Notes: generated by a model from the letters alone, not told the origin. Positions 36,444 through 46,797 are shown, counted from the first letter of the stretch. The stretch is DNA of 64,000 nucleotides from Streptomyces mobaraensis (GCF_020099395.1 NZ_CP083590.1:3100001-3164000), one strand, 5' to 3'. Translations and numbers: made by a program.

Positions 36444-37391
36444 GTGAGCAGCGATCCGAAGGAAATCGCCGAACGCCGTCTCCCGCCGCTGCGCAGGCCC
36501 GTCCCTCCGCCCGCTCCCGGCGCGCTCGCCGCCAAGGTCCGTACGCTCGCGCCGACCATGACCCGCTCCATGCGGCGCGTCGCCGACGCCCTCGTCGCCG
36601 ACCCGGCGGGCTCCGCCGCCCTGACCGTCACCGGGCTCGCCCAGCGCACCGGCACCAGCGAGGCCACCGTCGTCCGCACCGCCCGCGTGCTCGGCTACCC
36701 CGGCTACCGCCAGCTGCGCCTCGCGCTCGCCGCGCTGGCCGCGGAACGGGCGGCGGGCCGCGCGCCGGCCGTCACGGCGGACATCGCCGTGGACGACCCG
36801 CTGCCGAGCGTGGTCGCCAAGCTCGCGCACGACGAGGCGCAGTGCCTGGCCGACACGGCGGCCGGGCTCGACACCACCGCCCTGGAGGCGGCTGTATCCG
36901 CGCTCGCCGCCGCCCGGCGCGTCGACGTCTACGGCATCGGCGCGTCCAACCTCGTCGGCCAGGACCTCGTCCAGAAGCTGCTGCGCATCGGCGTGGTCGC
37001 GCACGCCCCCGCCGACCCCCACCTCGCCGTCACCAACGCCGTCCAGCTGCGCTCCGGCGACGTCGCCATCGCCATCACCCACTCCGGCCGGACGACCGAC
37101 GTCATCGAACCCCTGCGGGTCGCCTTCGAGCACGGTGCCACCACCGTCGCCGTCACCGGCGACCCGGCCGGCGGCATCGGCCAGTACGCGGACCACGTCC
37201 TCGCCACGTCCACGGCCCGGGAGAGCGAACTCCGCCCGGCCGCCATGTCCAGCCGGACCAGCCAGCTGCTGGTCGTGGACTGCCTGTTCATCGGTGTCGC
37301 GCAGCGGACGTACGAGCGGGCGGCGCCCGCCCTCTCCGCCTCCTACGAGGCACTCGCCCACCGCCACGCCGCGCGGCCCGACCCGCGCTGA
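36444..37391 (+). CDS. MurR/RpiR-family transcriptional regulator
   Basis: A 315-residue regulator. The RpiR helix-turn-helix lies at about residues 35-105 (TMTRSMRRVADALVADPAGS; LAQRTGTSEATVVRTARVLG). A SIS sugar-phosphate-binding domain follows (VDVYGIGASNLVGQDLVQKL; AIAITHSGRTTDVIEPL). It should sense N-acetylmuramate 6-phosphate, judged from the adjacent murQ. GTG at 36444 follows the TGAAA/TTTCA operator. murQ begins 60 bases downstream. Confidence 0.9.
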   Translation: MSSDPKEIAERRLPPLRRPVPPPAPGALAAKVRTLAPTMTRSMRRVADALVADPAGSAALTVTGLAQRTGTSEATVVRTARVLGYPGYRQLRLALAALAAERAAGRAPAVTADIAVDDPLPSVVAKLAHDEAQCLADTAAGLDTTALEAAVSALAAARRVDVYGIGASNLVGQDLVQKLLRIGVVAHAPADPHLAVTNAVQLRSGDVAIAITHSGRTTDVIEPLRVAFEHGATTVAVTGDPAGGIGQYADHVLATSTARESELRPAAMSSRTSQLLVVDCLFIGVAQRTYERAAPALSASYEALAHRHAARPDPR

Positions 37392-37450
37392 CCCGAGACG
37401 CCGCCCAAGACGCCGCCCGAGACGCCGACCCGAGACCGAGCGAGGCCACC

Positions 37451-38389
37451 ATGCCGTCGTCCCCCGCCCACGCCGCCCTCCGCGCCCAGCTCGCCCACCT
37501 CACCACGGAGGCGTTCCGCCCCGAACTGGCGGACATCGACCGGCTGCCGACCCTGGACATCGCGACCGTCATGAACGCCGACGACGCCACGGTCGCCACC
37601 GCCGTCGCCGGCCGGCTGCCCGCCATCGCCGCCGCCATCGACGCGACCGCCGAACGGATGGCGCGCGGCGGCCGCCTGGTCTACGCGGGCGCGGGGACGG
37701 CGGGACGGCTCGGAGTGCTGGACGCCAGCGAGTGCCCGCCGACGTTCGCCACCGAGCCCGGCCGCGTCGTCGGCCTGGTCGCGGGCGGCCCGGAGGCGCT
37801 GGTGACGGCCGTCGAGGGCGCGGAGGACGACGCGGACGCGGCCGCCGCCGACCTCGCCGCGCTGGCCCTTACCCCCGACGACACGGTCGTCGGCGTCTCC
37901 GCCTCCGGCCGCACCCCGTACGCCGTCGCCGCCGTCACCCGGGCCCGCGCGGCCGGCGCCCTCACCATCGGCCTCTCCTGCAACGAGAACTCCGCCCTCG
38001 GCACCGCCGCCGACCACCCCATCGAAATCGTCGTCGGCCCCGAACTCCTCACCGGCTCCACCCGCCTCAAGGCCGGCACCGCCCAGAAGCTGGTCCTCAA
38101 CATGATCTCGACCATCACCATGATCCGCCTCGGCAAGACGTACGGGAACCTGATGGTCGATCTGCGCGCTTCCAACGCGAAGCTGCGGGCTCGGTCGCGG
38201 CATATCGTCGCGTTGGCGACGGGGGCGGACGACGCCGAGATCGAGGCGGCGCTGACGGCCACGGACGGAGAGGTGAAGCAGGCGATTCTGGTGCTGCTGG
38301 GCGGGGTGGGCGCTGCCGCCGCCGGCCGGTTGCTGGAAGAGGCCGGCGGGCACCTGCGGGTGGCGCTGGAGGCTGCGCGGGGGAGGTGA
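37451..38389 (+). CDS. murQ: N-acetylmuramic acid 6-phosphate etherase
   Basis: MurQ cleaves the lactyl ether of MurNAc-6-phosphate to GlcNAc-6-phosphate and lactate, in recycling of peptidoglycan sugar. The 312 residues contain the SIS domain (RLVYAGAGTAGRLGVLDASE, with the catalytic-region CPPTFATEP), DDTVVGVSASGRTPY, and the C-terminal KTYGNLMVDLRASNAKL. Normal length. The partner PTS EIIBC gene of this pathway lies 5 kb on, beyond the RiPP locus, and nagA for the next step is at 58.5 kb. Confidence 0.95.
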   Translation: MPSSPAHAALRAQLAHLTTEAFRPELADIDRLPTLDIATVMNADDATVATAVAGRLPAIAAAIDATAERMARGGRLVYAGAGTAGRLGVLDASECPPTFATEPGRVVGLVAGGPEALVTAVEGAEDDADAAAADLAALALTPDDTVVGVSASGRTPYAVAAVTRARAAGALTIGLSCNENSALGTAADHPIEIVVGPELLTGSTRLKAGTAQKLVLNMISTITMIRLGKTYGNLMVDLRASNAKLRARSRHIVALATGADDAEIEAALTATDGEVKQAILVLLGGVGAAAAGRLLEEAGGHLRVALEAARGR

Positions 38390-38390
38390 G

Positions 38391-38497
38391 CCCCGGCCCC
38401 TCCCCCAGAGGGGGCACCCCCATTCACCGTTTCTGCGGGGGCGAGCCCCCGCACCCCGAAGCGCGCTGCGCGCGCTGTCCTCAAACGCCGGACGGGC
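38391..38497 (-). repeat. dispersed two-hairpin repeat, copy C
   Basis: Minus-oriented copy directly after murQ. It carries the 22-nt GC palindrome at 38401-38422, a GCGGGGGCGAGCCCCCGC hairpin, and GCGCGCTGCGCGC in place of the first hairpin. It faces copy D head to head, so the two share a 20-nt inverted repeat with arms at about 38478-38498 and 38517-38537. Confidence 0.75.
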
Positions 38498-38517
38498 TGG
38501 AGTGGGCGCCCTATTCA

Positions 38518-38613
38518 GCCCGTCCGGCGTTTGAGGACGAGCGGCGAAGCCGCGAAAAGGGGGGTCTGGGGGCTTGCCCCCAGGAAACGGCGAAAGGGTG
38601 GGACCGGGGCACC
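38518..38613 (+). repeat. dispersed two-hairpin repeat, copy D (left flank of RiPP locus)
   Basis: Full plus-oriented copy: GCCCGTCCGGCGTTTGAGGA, GCGGCGAAGCCGC hairpin, TGGGGGCTTGCCCCCA hairpin, GGGACCGGGGCACCC. It differs from copy E at 43531 by one G insertion and one C/T change over about 96 bases. It ends just before the acetyltransferase stop codon. Confidence 0.82.
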
Positions 38614-38615
38614 CC

Positions 38616-39149
38616 TCACGGAAGCGGCAGCTCGGCAAGCATGACCGCGTACACCGGGGAGTCAGGGAACGGCTGACGTTCACCGACCTTCCGATACCCC
38701 CAGCTCTCGTAGAGGGCCTGCACCTTCGGGTGCGTGACGTCCACCAGAAGGGCGGCGAGATCGTCATCACGAGCCGCCAGAAGCTCCCGGTGCAGCCGCT
38801 CGGAGTGCCCTCGCTTGCGCCACTTCGGCCGCACCATCAGCTCGGACACATGAAACGTCCGCGTTCCGGCCGGCGCCGGGTCGAGATGCTCCCGCCACCA
38901 TTCGCGTTCGGGCTGCGCGGCGGCACCGTAGGCGTAGCCGACGGGCTCGGACCCGTCGTAGCCGATCACGCAGGAGAACCCGGGATTGCCGGACCAGTGG
39001 TCCACGAACCACGGGAACCGCTGGACGAACGGGTCGTCGGCACGGTCGGAGTAAGCGTCGGCATGCACGTCGAGAAGGGTCTGACGGATGTCGGCCGCGT
39101 GGGCGTGGCTGAAGTGCCGGACGTCAATGACGGTCAAGCTCGGCTCCAT
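38616..39149 (-). CDS. GNAT family N-acetyltransferase
   Basis: 177 residues with a GNAT fold: TVIDVRHFSHAHAADIRQTL, strand VIGYDGSEPVGYAYG, the acetyl-CoA region ELMVRPKWRKRGHSERLHRE (R-x-x-G-x-S variant), and the end LVDVTHPKVQALYESWGYRK. Substrate unknown. ATG at 39149 lies 16 bases inside the end of the XRE gene, so it is translated with the regulator. It lies inside the repeat-bounded RiPP region and may or may not serve it. Confidence 0.88.
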   Translation of the reverse strand: MEPSLTVIDVRHFSHAHAADIRQTLLDVHADAYSDRADDPFVQRFPWFVDHWSGNPGFSCVIGYDGSEPVGYAYGAAAQPEREWWREHLDPAPAGTRTFHVSELMVRPKWRKRGHSERLHRELLAARDDDLAALLVDVTHPKVQALYESWGYRKVGERQPFPDSPVYAVMLAELPLP

Positions 39150-40429
39150 TCGCTGCGGAAGCGGTCGCCCCAGTCTTGAGCCACTGGGGTCGTGGGGGCA
39201 ATGGCAATCAAGTCCCGATAGAAGTCGCCGAGAAGAGACCGCACCCGCCCCGGAATCGGGTAGCCGCTCATCAGATCGAAGGCGCTCGACGCGGTCACGC
39301 ACGCCTGGTCTGTCTCGCGCTGGTGGAGCTGTGCGAGTGCCAGACGCGCGGTCACCAGAGCGCGGTTGCGGTGGAACTTCCGCGGGATGGACGACAGAGC
39401 CCGGTGCGAGGCAGCCTCGGCGTCCGCGTGGTCCCCGATGCGGTCCCGCACGATGGCGGTGAGCGCTGTCAGCTCCGAAAGGTCGTAGAAACCCAGCCAG
39501 GACGGGCGGGGCTCTTGAACGTCCGCCTTAGCCAACGCTTCTTCGGCATATCCGAGGGATCGCAGGGCGGCTTGCCGGTGGTGCAGGGTGGCGTGTCCGA
39601 GGGCTGCCCGGGCATGGGCCAGCGATGCATACAGCGGGGCGCGGCGGGCGACACCGACAGCTTGGGCGGCATAGGCGGCATCCACGGCCTTGGCGTACTC
39701 GTGACGCTGGTGGGCCAGCATGGCGTACGAGTTCCACACGCGTAGCTGGGCGATACCGTCCTTGGCCATGCCGGCGAGTCGGAGAGCGCGGTCCAAGTAC
39801 TGTTCCGCTCTGCCGAGCCGCCGGGCATCAATGGCAGACCAAGCTGCGGTGGCGGTGTAGTCGGCGGCAGCGGAGAAAAGGCGTTGGCGGATGCGCTGCG
39901 TGGCTGCCTTCTGCTGCATGTCCATGGCCTGGCGCGCTCCCGACAAGGCAGCGCTTTCGAGGGCCTCGTGGCCGCCCCTGTGGGCGTCCAGGGCCATGAG
40001 GGCATCAAGCCCCTTTCGCAGCTCGATGACATCGGAAGTGCCGACGCGAGCCCGACGGGGCGATAGATCGGGGACGACGACGGCGGCGGTCGTCCCGGCG
40101 GTCGCGGTGAAGAATGTCCGGCGGAGCACGTGGTTCTCCGGGGGGCTGGTGACGTGGCATTTGCCTTGGGGCGGAACGAACCCCAGTTCCTCGGCGGTAC
40201 ACCCGAATAATGCCTCCAAAGCCCGCCTTTGCCGAGGGTGCGGCCAACGGGTCTTTCCGGTCAGCCACTGGCGGACGGTGCGATCGGAGACCGTGCCGGG
40301 GTAACCGAAGTCCGTCAGAAGCTCGTTGAGCTTGTCCGCGAGCTCGCACTGCTTGAACCCGACGTCGCGCATGCGTTCTTGAAAGCGCACGTTGGGCTGT
40401 CTGGGCGCGGTCTCCTCCACGACGCACAC
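39134..40429 (-). CDS. XRE-type regulator with TPR-like repeats
   Basis: A 431-residue protein. An N-terminal helix-turn-helix (about residues 12-75: FKQCELADKLNELL then SDRTVRQWLTGKTRWPHPRQ) is followed by a short hydrophobic stretch, then a long helical-repeat region (AEQYLDRALRLAGMAKDG; AEEALAKADVQE; AEAASHRALSSIP) typical of TPR sensor domains. GTG at 40429 (or the GTG three codons later). It is divergent from the HATPase-precursor-ligase operon and is its likely regulator. Confidence 0.88.
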   Translation of the reverse strand: MCVVEETAPRQPNVRFQERMRDVGFKQCELADKLNELLTDFGYPGTVSDRTVRQWLTGKTRWPHPRQRRALEALFGCTAEELGFVPPQGKCHVTSPPENHVLRRTFFTATAGTTAAVVVPDLSPRRARVGTSDVIELRKGLDALMALDAHRGGHEALESAALSGARQAMDMQQKAATQRIRQRLFSAAADYTATAAWSAIDARRLGRAEQYLDRALRLAGMAKDGIAQLRVWNSYAMLAHQRHEYAKAVDAAYAAQAVGVARRAPLYASLAHARAALGHATLHHRQAALRSLGYAEEALAKADVQEPRPSWLGFYDLSELTALTAIVRDRIGDHADAEAASHRALSSIPRKFHRNRALVTARLALAQLHQRETDQACVTASSAFDLMSGYPIPGRVRSLLGDFYRDLIAIAPTTPVAQDWGDRFRSEWSRA

Positions 40430-40663
40430 GCTAGCGAGGCGGCGTGCGGACGGTAATCGAACAGCGCTACCAGCCCCGGAAATTTCCGGTTGGCTCCGAG
40501 CAGCACTTGCAGCGCCTTTCCTCCCCCATCAACAGACACCTCCGTTGTACTGGCGTCGGACAGGCCGCGTACCCACGCGTGGCCGCATCGATCTGTCGTC
40601 GCCCCTTCGCGCCCCGCGTACACGCGGGCGACGGCACCGGAACCGCCGAGGCGATCAACGACC

Positions 40664-41110
40664 ATGACCGCACTCCCCGCCGCGACCGGCGTCCCCGCAT
40701 ACGCCCAGACCATGCCCCGCGAGCCGGCATCCGCTCGACGTGCACGGCTCCTGACGGCGGCCGCCCTGCACACCTGGAACCTGCCCGGCCTGCTGGACAC
40801 GTGCGTGCTGATCGTGTCGGAGCTGGTCGCCAACGCGATCGAACACACCGAATGCCGCCACCTGCGCGTGATCGTGTCCCGCCCCCGTCCGGATCGCGTC
40901 CGGGTGGCCGTGGTGGACATGTCCCCGCAGCGGCCCGTCCGTCAGACGCCGTCATCCAAGGACGAACGAGGACGCGGCCTTGCCGTGGTAGCCGCACTCG
41001 CCCACCGGTGGGACGCCGACTCTCTGCCGTGGGGGAAACGCGTCTGGGCCGAACTTCGTACCGCAGACGAGAACCGACCGCGGACAACCGAGGAAAGGAA
41101 GCGCTCATGA
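40664..41110 (+). CDS. HATPase-type ATP-binding protein
   Basis: 148 residues of a GHKL/anti-sigma-factor-like ATPase domain. The N box reads LIVSELVANAIEHTECR, a central VAVVDMSPQRPV is in place of the usual DxG, and the C-terminal ERGRGLAVVAALAHRWD has the G-rich lid. No kinase dimerisation helix. The stop overlaps the precursor-peptide ATG (ATGA). Such small ATPases commonly accompany RiPP and regulatory operons in Streptomyces; partner unknown. Confidence 0.85.
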   Translation: MTALPAATGVPAYAQTMPREPASARRARLLTAAALHTWNLPGLLDTCVLIVSELVANAIEHTECRHLRVIVSRPRPDRVRVAVVDMSPQRPVRQTPSSKDERGRGLAVVAALAHRWDADSLPWGKRVWAELRTADENRPRTTEERKRS

Positions 41111-41364
41111 AGGCGACCGTCCGACCATGGGGCCTGACCCGTATGGAGCCCTACCCCTCACCGATCACGGTCACCGGGACGGCCGCCACCCTGGACCCGG
41201 TCACGCAGACCACCGTCTACCTCGACGCCCAAGGTCGCAGGGTCGAGATAGGCAAGCACGGCACGGGCACCGGCAAGGAGACCAGGACCCGCACCAGCCA
41301 GGGCGACGGGAGCGGTCCGTCCAACGCCGACGAGGGCCACGACCAGGAAAGCGACCAGGACTGA
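41107..41364 (+). CDS. tgmA: graspetide precursor peptide (ATP-grasp-modified RiPP)
   Basis: 85 residues. The leader carries RPWGLTRM (residues 6-13), the recognition motif of the ATP-grasp-modified RiPP family (TIGR04186 type), then LDPVTQTTVYLDAQG and GKHG. The putative core from about residue 53 has alternating Thr (T53, T55, T59, T61, T63) plus S64 as hydroxyl donors, a single Asp-Gly (D67-G68), and an acidic tail (D75, E76, D79, E81, D83, D85) as acyl partners. ATG overlaps the HATPase stop; the ligase follows five bases later. Esters and an aspartimide are inferred from the neighbours. Confidence 0.88.
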   Translation: MKATVRPWGLTRMEPYPSPITVTGTAATLDPVTQTTVYLDAQGRRVEIGKHGTGTGKETRTRTSQGDGSGPSNADEGHDQESDQD

Positions 41365-41368
41365 CGCC

Positions 41369-42331
41369 ATGGCCTCCCCCCGACCGGTCGTCGTCGTGAC
41401 CGCGCTGGACGACCTGACGGCAGACCACGTCATCACCGAGCTACATGGCCGGGGCGTCCCGGTCGTGCGGCTCGACCCCGGCCGGCCCGGCGGGGTGACC
41501 CTTTCCGCCCACGCATGTTCAGGCCGCACCTGGCGCGGCCCCCTCACCACCCCCACCAGGTCCCTCGGCCTGGAGCACGCACGAGCCGTGTACTGGCGAC
41601 GGCCGTCCTCGTACGCCGCGCCGACAGGCATGGACGGCCAGGAACAGGCGTTCGCCGCCGCCCAGGTCCGGCACGGGCTCGGTGGCGTCCTGGCCGCCCT
41701 TCCGGACTGCTTGTACGTCAACCACCCGCACCGGAACCAGGGAGCCGAATACAAGCCCCGCCAGATCACCGAAGCCCTGCGGGCGGGCCTCGACGTCCCG
41801 CCGACGCTGATCACCAATGATCCGGAGGCCGCCCGCGCCTTCGCGACGGAGTACGGGCCCGTGGTCTACAAGCCGCTGCGCTCCACCGAGTACCGCCAGA
41901 GCGGGGTGCCGCACACAATCTGGGTCCGCCCGGTCGATCCGCGTGAGATCGGCGACGGTGTCGCCGCCTGCCCGCACCTGTTCCAGCAGGTCGTCCGGAA
42001 AACCGCCGACGTACGGGTAGCCGCCGTCGGCGGGGAACTGTTCGCGAGCCGCATCACCGTGGACGGTGACCACCTGGACTGGCGCCTGAACTACGACCGG
42101 ATCACGTACCACCCCATCGCCGTACCCGCCCCAGTGCGCCACGGCATCCGTGCCTACCTGCACGCCTTCGGCCTGGCCTTCGGGGCGTTCGACTTCGCCG
42201 AGGGCCGCGACGGCGTGTGGCGCTTCTACGAGTGCAACCCGAATGGGCAGTGGGCGTTCGTCGATGACCGTACGACCGTGGCCATCGCCACAACCCTGGC
42301 CGACCTGCTGGAGAAGGGACTCCCCACATGA
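41369..42331 (+). CDS. tgmB: ATP-grasp ligase, RiPP maturase
   Basis: The 320-residue ATP-grasp enzyme belongs to the peptide-maturase group (TIGR04187 type). N-terminal pre-ATP domain (VVVVTALDDLTADHVITELH; VYWRRPSSYAAP with NHPHRNQGAEYKPRQ), lysine-bearing central segment VVYKPLRSTEY, then VRKTADVRVAAVGGELFAS, and the Mg-binding end AFDFAEGRDGVWRFYECNPNGQW. It should activate Asp/Glu side chains as acyl phosphates and join them to Thr/Ser of the precursor. The stop overlaps the methyltransferase ATG by four bases. Confidence 0.92.
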   Translation: MASPRPVVVVTALDDLTADHVITELHGRGVPVVRLDPGRPGGVTLSAHACSGRTWRGPLTTPTRSLGLEHARAVYWRRPSSYAAPTGMDGQEQAFAAAQVRHGLGGVLAALPDCLYVNHPHRNQGAEYKPRQITEALRAGLDVPPTLITNDPEAARAFATEYGPVVYKPLRSTEYRQSGVPHTIWVRPVDPREIGDGVAACPHLFQQVVRKTADVRVAAVGGELFASRITVDGDHLDWRLNYDRITYHPIAVPAPVRHGIRAYLHAFGLAFGAFDFAEGRDGVWRFYECNPNGQWAFVDDRTTVAIATTLADLLEKGLPT

Positions 42332-43530
42332 CCGACCCCGACCGCGTCACCGTCGACGAAGAACGCGCGGCCGAGCTGCGCGAGCGCCTGGCGCAGAAGC
42401 TCGAAGCCGCCGGTCACCTCCGCTCACCCGGTTGGCGGAAGGCTGTCGAGACCGTGCCCCGGCACGAGTTCGTCCGGGCTTTCTTCCGCCGGTCGGACAG
42501 CGGCGAGGGCACACGGTGGGTTCCTGTCGTGCCCACACCGGCGGACGCCGATGCGTGGCTTGTGGAGGCGTACTCCGACGAGACGCTGGTGACCCAGTTG
42601 GACGGCGGCACACACCCCGCCGACGTCCGTGACCCGGTTCACGGCGACCCCACCTCGTCCTCGACCTTGCCAAGCCTGGTGGTGCGCATGCTGGAGGACC
42701 TGGACGCCCAGGAGGGTGACCGGGTTCTGGAGGTCGGCACAGGCACCGGCTATTCGACGGCCCTCATGTGCGAACACCTTGGCAGCAGGCAGGTGACGTC
42801 CGTCGAGCTCGACGCGGCGGCGGCCGAACGGGCGCGAGCGGCGATCCACGCCGCCGGCTATGAACCGACGCTCGTCCCCCACGACGGCCTGCTCGGCTAC
42901 GCCGGCAGCGCCCCCTACGACCGGTTGATCGCCACCTGCTCCGTGCGTACCATCCCGGCGGCGTGGCTCGCCCAGGTGCGGCCCGGGGGCACGGTCCTGA
43001 CCACGATGACCGGATGGCTGTACGGCTCCGGCCTCGTCCGGCTGACCGTCGGAGAGGACTGCACGGCCGAGGGCCGGTTTCTGCCCGGCACGGTGTCGTT
43101 CATGATCGCTCGAACTCAGGCGCCGCCGGCCCTCACCGGCATCTCGGAACTTCTCGCCCAGGGCGCCGTGGAACGGCCCACGCGTGTCGGCCCCGCCGTG
43201 CTGAGTGACTGGACGCCGCAGTTCGTGGCGCAGCTCGCCATTCCGGGCGCTCAGTATGTGGGCATGCGCACGGGCGACGGCCCGATGCTGGACCACATTG
43301 TCGACCGGGACGCCGGGTCCTTCGCCACACTCATCCCGGACGGTAGCGGCGGATTCATCGTTCGCCAGGGCGGCCCGGTTCGCCTCTGGGACGCCGTCGA
43401 GGAGGCGATCGACACATGGGAGGCGGCCGGTGCGCCGCCACAGACCGCCTTCGGTCTGACCGTCACCCCTGATCACCAGAAGGTCTGGCTCGGCTCCCCC
43501 GACGGGCCGGGTTGGCTCCTGCGCCTTTAA
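42328..43530 (+). CDS. tgmC: PCMT-like methyltransferase of the ATP-grasp peptide maturase system
   Basis: A 400-residue protein. Residues about 100-230 form an L-isoaspartyl methyltransferase-like domain (SSSTLPSLVVRMLEDLDAQE; motif I VLEVGTGTGYSTALM; DRLIATCSVRTIPAAW; VRPGGTVLT). A C-terminal extension of about 170 residues is specific to the RiPP group (TIGR04188 type). Relatives of fuscimiditide biosynthesis methylate an Asp of the ester-linked peptide so that it closes to an aspartimide; I infer the same here. The stop is immediately followed by repeat copy E. Confidence 0.9.
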   Translation: MTDPDRVTVDEERAAELRERLAQKLEAAGHLRSPGWRKAVETVPRHEFVRAFFRRSDSGEGTRWVPVVPTPADADAWLVEAYSDETLVTQLDGGTHPADVRDPVHGDPTSSSTLPSLVVRMLEDLDAQEGDRVLEVGTGTGYSTALMCEHLGSRQVTSVELDAAAAERARAAIHAAGYEPTLVPHDGLLGYAGSAPYDRLIATCSVRTIPAAWLAQVRPGGTVLTTMTGWLYGSGLVRLTVGEDCTAEGRFLPGTVSFMIARTQAPPALTGISELLAQGAVERPTRVGPAVLSDWTPQFVAQLAIPGAQYVGMRTGDGPMLDHIVDRDAGSFATLIPDGSGGFIVRQGGPVRLWDAVEEAIDTWEAAGAPPQTAFGLTVTPDHQKVWLGSPDGPGWLLRL

Positions 43531-43626
43531 GCCCGTCCGGCGTTTGAGGACGAGCGGCGAAGCCGCGAAAAGGGGGTCTGGGGGCTTGCCCCCAGGAAAC
43601 GGCGAAAGGGCGGGACCGGGGCACCC
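43531..43626 (+). repeat. dispersed two-hairpin repeat, copy E (right flank of RiPP locus)
   Basis: It begins at the base after the methyltransferase stop and is the same element, in the same orientation, as copy D, about 98 percent alike by eye. Its hairpins GCGGCGAAGCCGC and TGGGGGCTTGCCCCCA could end transcription of the RiPP operon. Confidence 0.82.
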
Positions 43627-43666
43627 AACCGTTACAAACGGCGCCCCCGCGTGGGACACATCCCCC

Positions 43667-45001
43667 ATGCCCACCGAGCACCCTCTCGCCACCACCCTCC
43701 TCCCCCTCCTCGGAGGCCCCACCAACCTCCGCTCCCTCACTCACTGCATGACCCGCCTCCGCGCAGACGTGGCGGACCCCGCCCTCGTTCGGACGGCGGA
43801 GCTCCGGGCCGCTCCCGGCGTCCTCGGAGTGGTCGTGGACGGCACGGCCGTCCAGATCGTTCTCGGCCCGGGCAAGGTCACCCAAGTGGCCGCCGCCCTC
43901 CGCGCCGAGCGCCGGGCGCGCACCGCCGCCCCCTCCGGACAACTCCTCCGCCGCGTAGCCCAGATCTTCATCCCCCTCATCCCCGCCCTCATCGGCTGCG
44001 GCATCATCGCCGGCCTCGCCGGCCTGCTCGCCAATCTCCAGTGGGCGCCCGCCCTCGTGCCGGCGCTGAACGCCGTCGCGTCCGGGTTCATGGCGCTGAT
44101 CGGCGTCTTCGTCGGGTACCAGACGGCGAAGGAGTTCGGTGGGACGCCGGTTCTCGGCGGAGCCGTCGCGGCGGTCGCCGTCTGGCCGGGGGTGGGGCAA
44201 GTGGAGGCGTTCGGGCGGGGGTTGACGCCCGGGCAGGGCGGGGTGCTCGGGGCCCTGGCCGCGGCGCTGCTGGCCGTGGCCGTGGAACGCGGGTGCCGGC
44301 GCGTCGTCCCCGAGGCGCTGGACGTTCTGCTCACCCCGGCGCTCACCGTGCTGCTGCCGGGGCTGGCGACGCTGTACGGGCTGATGTGGGCGGCGGGTGA
44401 AGCGTCAAGCGCCGTCGGCCAGTTCGCGGACTGGCTGCTGTCGCACGGGGGTGCCGTGGCGGGGTTCGTGCTGGGCGGGCTGTTCCTGCCGCTGGTGATG
44501 CTGGGGCTGCATCAGGCACTGATCCCGGTCCACGCCACGCTGATCGCCGAGCGGGGCAGCACGGTCCTGCTGCCGATCCTCGCCATGGCGGGCGCGGGCC
44601 AGGTGGGGGCGGCGGTCGCCGTCTACCTGCGGCTGCCGGACGACATCTCGGTGCGGCGGACGGTGCGTTCCGCGCTTCCGGCTGGACTGCTGGGGGTCGG
44701 CGAGCCGTTGGTCTACGGGGTGTCGCTGCCGCTGGGGCGGCCCTTCGCGACGGCCTGTGTGGGAGGCGCCTTCGGCGGCGGGTTCGTGGGGTTCATGGCG
44801 CAGGGCGGAAGCGGCACGGTGGGCGCGACGGCGATCGGGCCGTCCGGCTGGGCGTTGTTCCCGCTGCTGAGAGGGGATCAAGGGCCGGTCGAGGCGGTGG
44901 TGGTGTACGCGGCGGGGCTGCTGGTCGGGTACGCGGCCGGCTTCCTCGCCACGTACTTCTTCGGTTTTCCCCGGAAACGCCCGAGGGCGGCATCCCCGTG
45001 A
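43667..45001 (+). CDS. PTS EIIBC component, MurNAc/GlcNAc type
   Basis: A 444-residue sugar phosphotransferase. The N-terminal EIIB domain has the phosphorylated cysteine in LTHCMTRLR (C27). An EIIC membrane domain starts near residue 95 (FIPLIPALIGCGIIAGLAGL) and shows GLHQALIPVHATLI and GEPLVYGVSLPLGRPF, the sugar-binding loop with the conserved GEP. Likely substrate is N-acetylmuramate (MurP-like), given murQ and the RpiR regulator; EIIA must come from elsewhere. ATG at 43667. The stop lies inside a strong bidirectional hairpin. Confidence 0.88.
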   Translation: MPTEHPLATTLLPLLGGPTNLRSLTHCMTRLRADVADPALVRTAELRAAPGVLGVVVDGTAVQIVLGPGKVTQVAAALRAERRARTAAPSGQLLRRVAQIFIPLIPALIGCGIIAGLAGLLANLQWAPALVPALNAVASGFMALIGVFVGYQTAKEFGGTPVLGGAVAAVAVWPGVGQVEAFGRGLTPGQGGVLGALAAALLAVAVERGCRRVVPEALDVLLTPALTVLLPGLATLYGLMWAAGEASSAVGQFADWLLSHGGAVAGFVLGGLFLPLVMLGLHQALIPVHATLIAERGSTVLLPILAMAGAGQVGAAVAVYLRLPDDISVRRTVRSALPAGLLGVGEPLVYGVSLPLGRPFATACVGGAFGGGFVGFMAQGGSGTVGATAIGPSGWALFPLLRGDQGPVEAVVVYAAGLLVGYAAGFLATYFFGFPRKRPRAASP

Positions 45002-45019
45002 TGGGGATGCCGCCCTCGG
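44981..45019. terminator. bidirectional terminator between EIIBC and groEL2
   Basis: A perfect 17-bp stem (CCGAGGGCGGCATCCCC with its complement at 45003-45019) closes a 5-nt loop. The EIIBC TGA lies in the loop side. It is placed to stop both converging transcripts. Confidence 0.85.
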
Positions 45020-45049
45020 TCTGCTTCAGGACTGGCGAGCCGGGTCGGC

Positions 45050-46780
<1,731 letters not shown>

Positions 46781-46797
46781 TCACCGACGGTCCAAGT

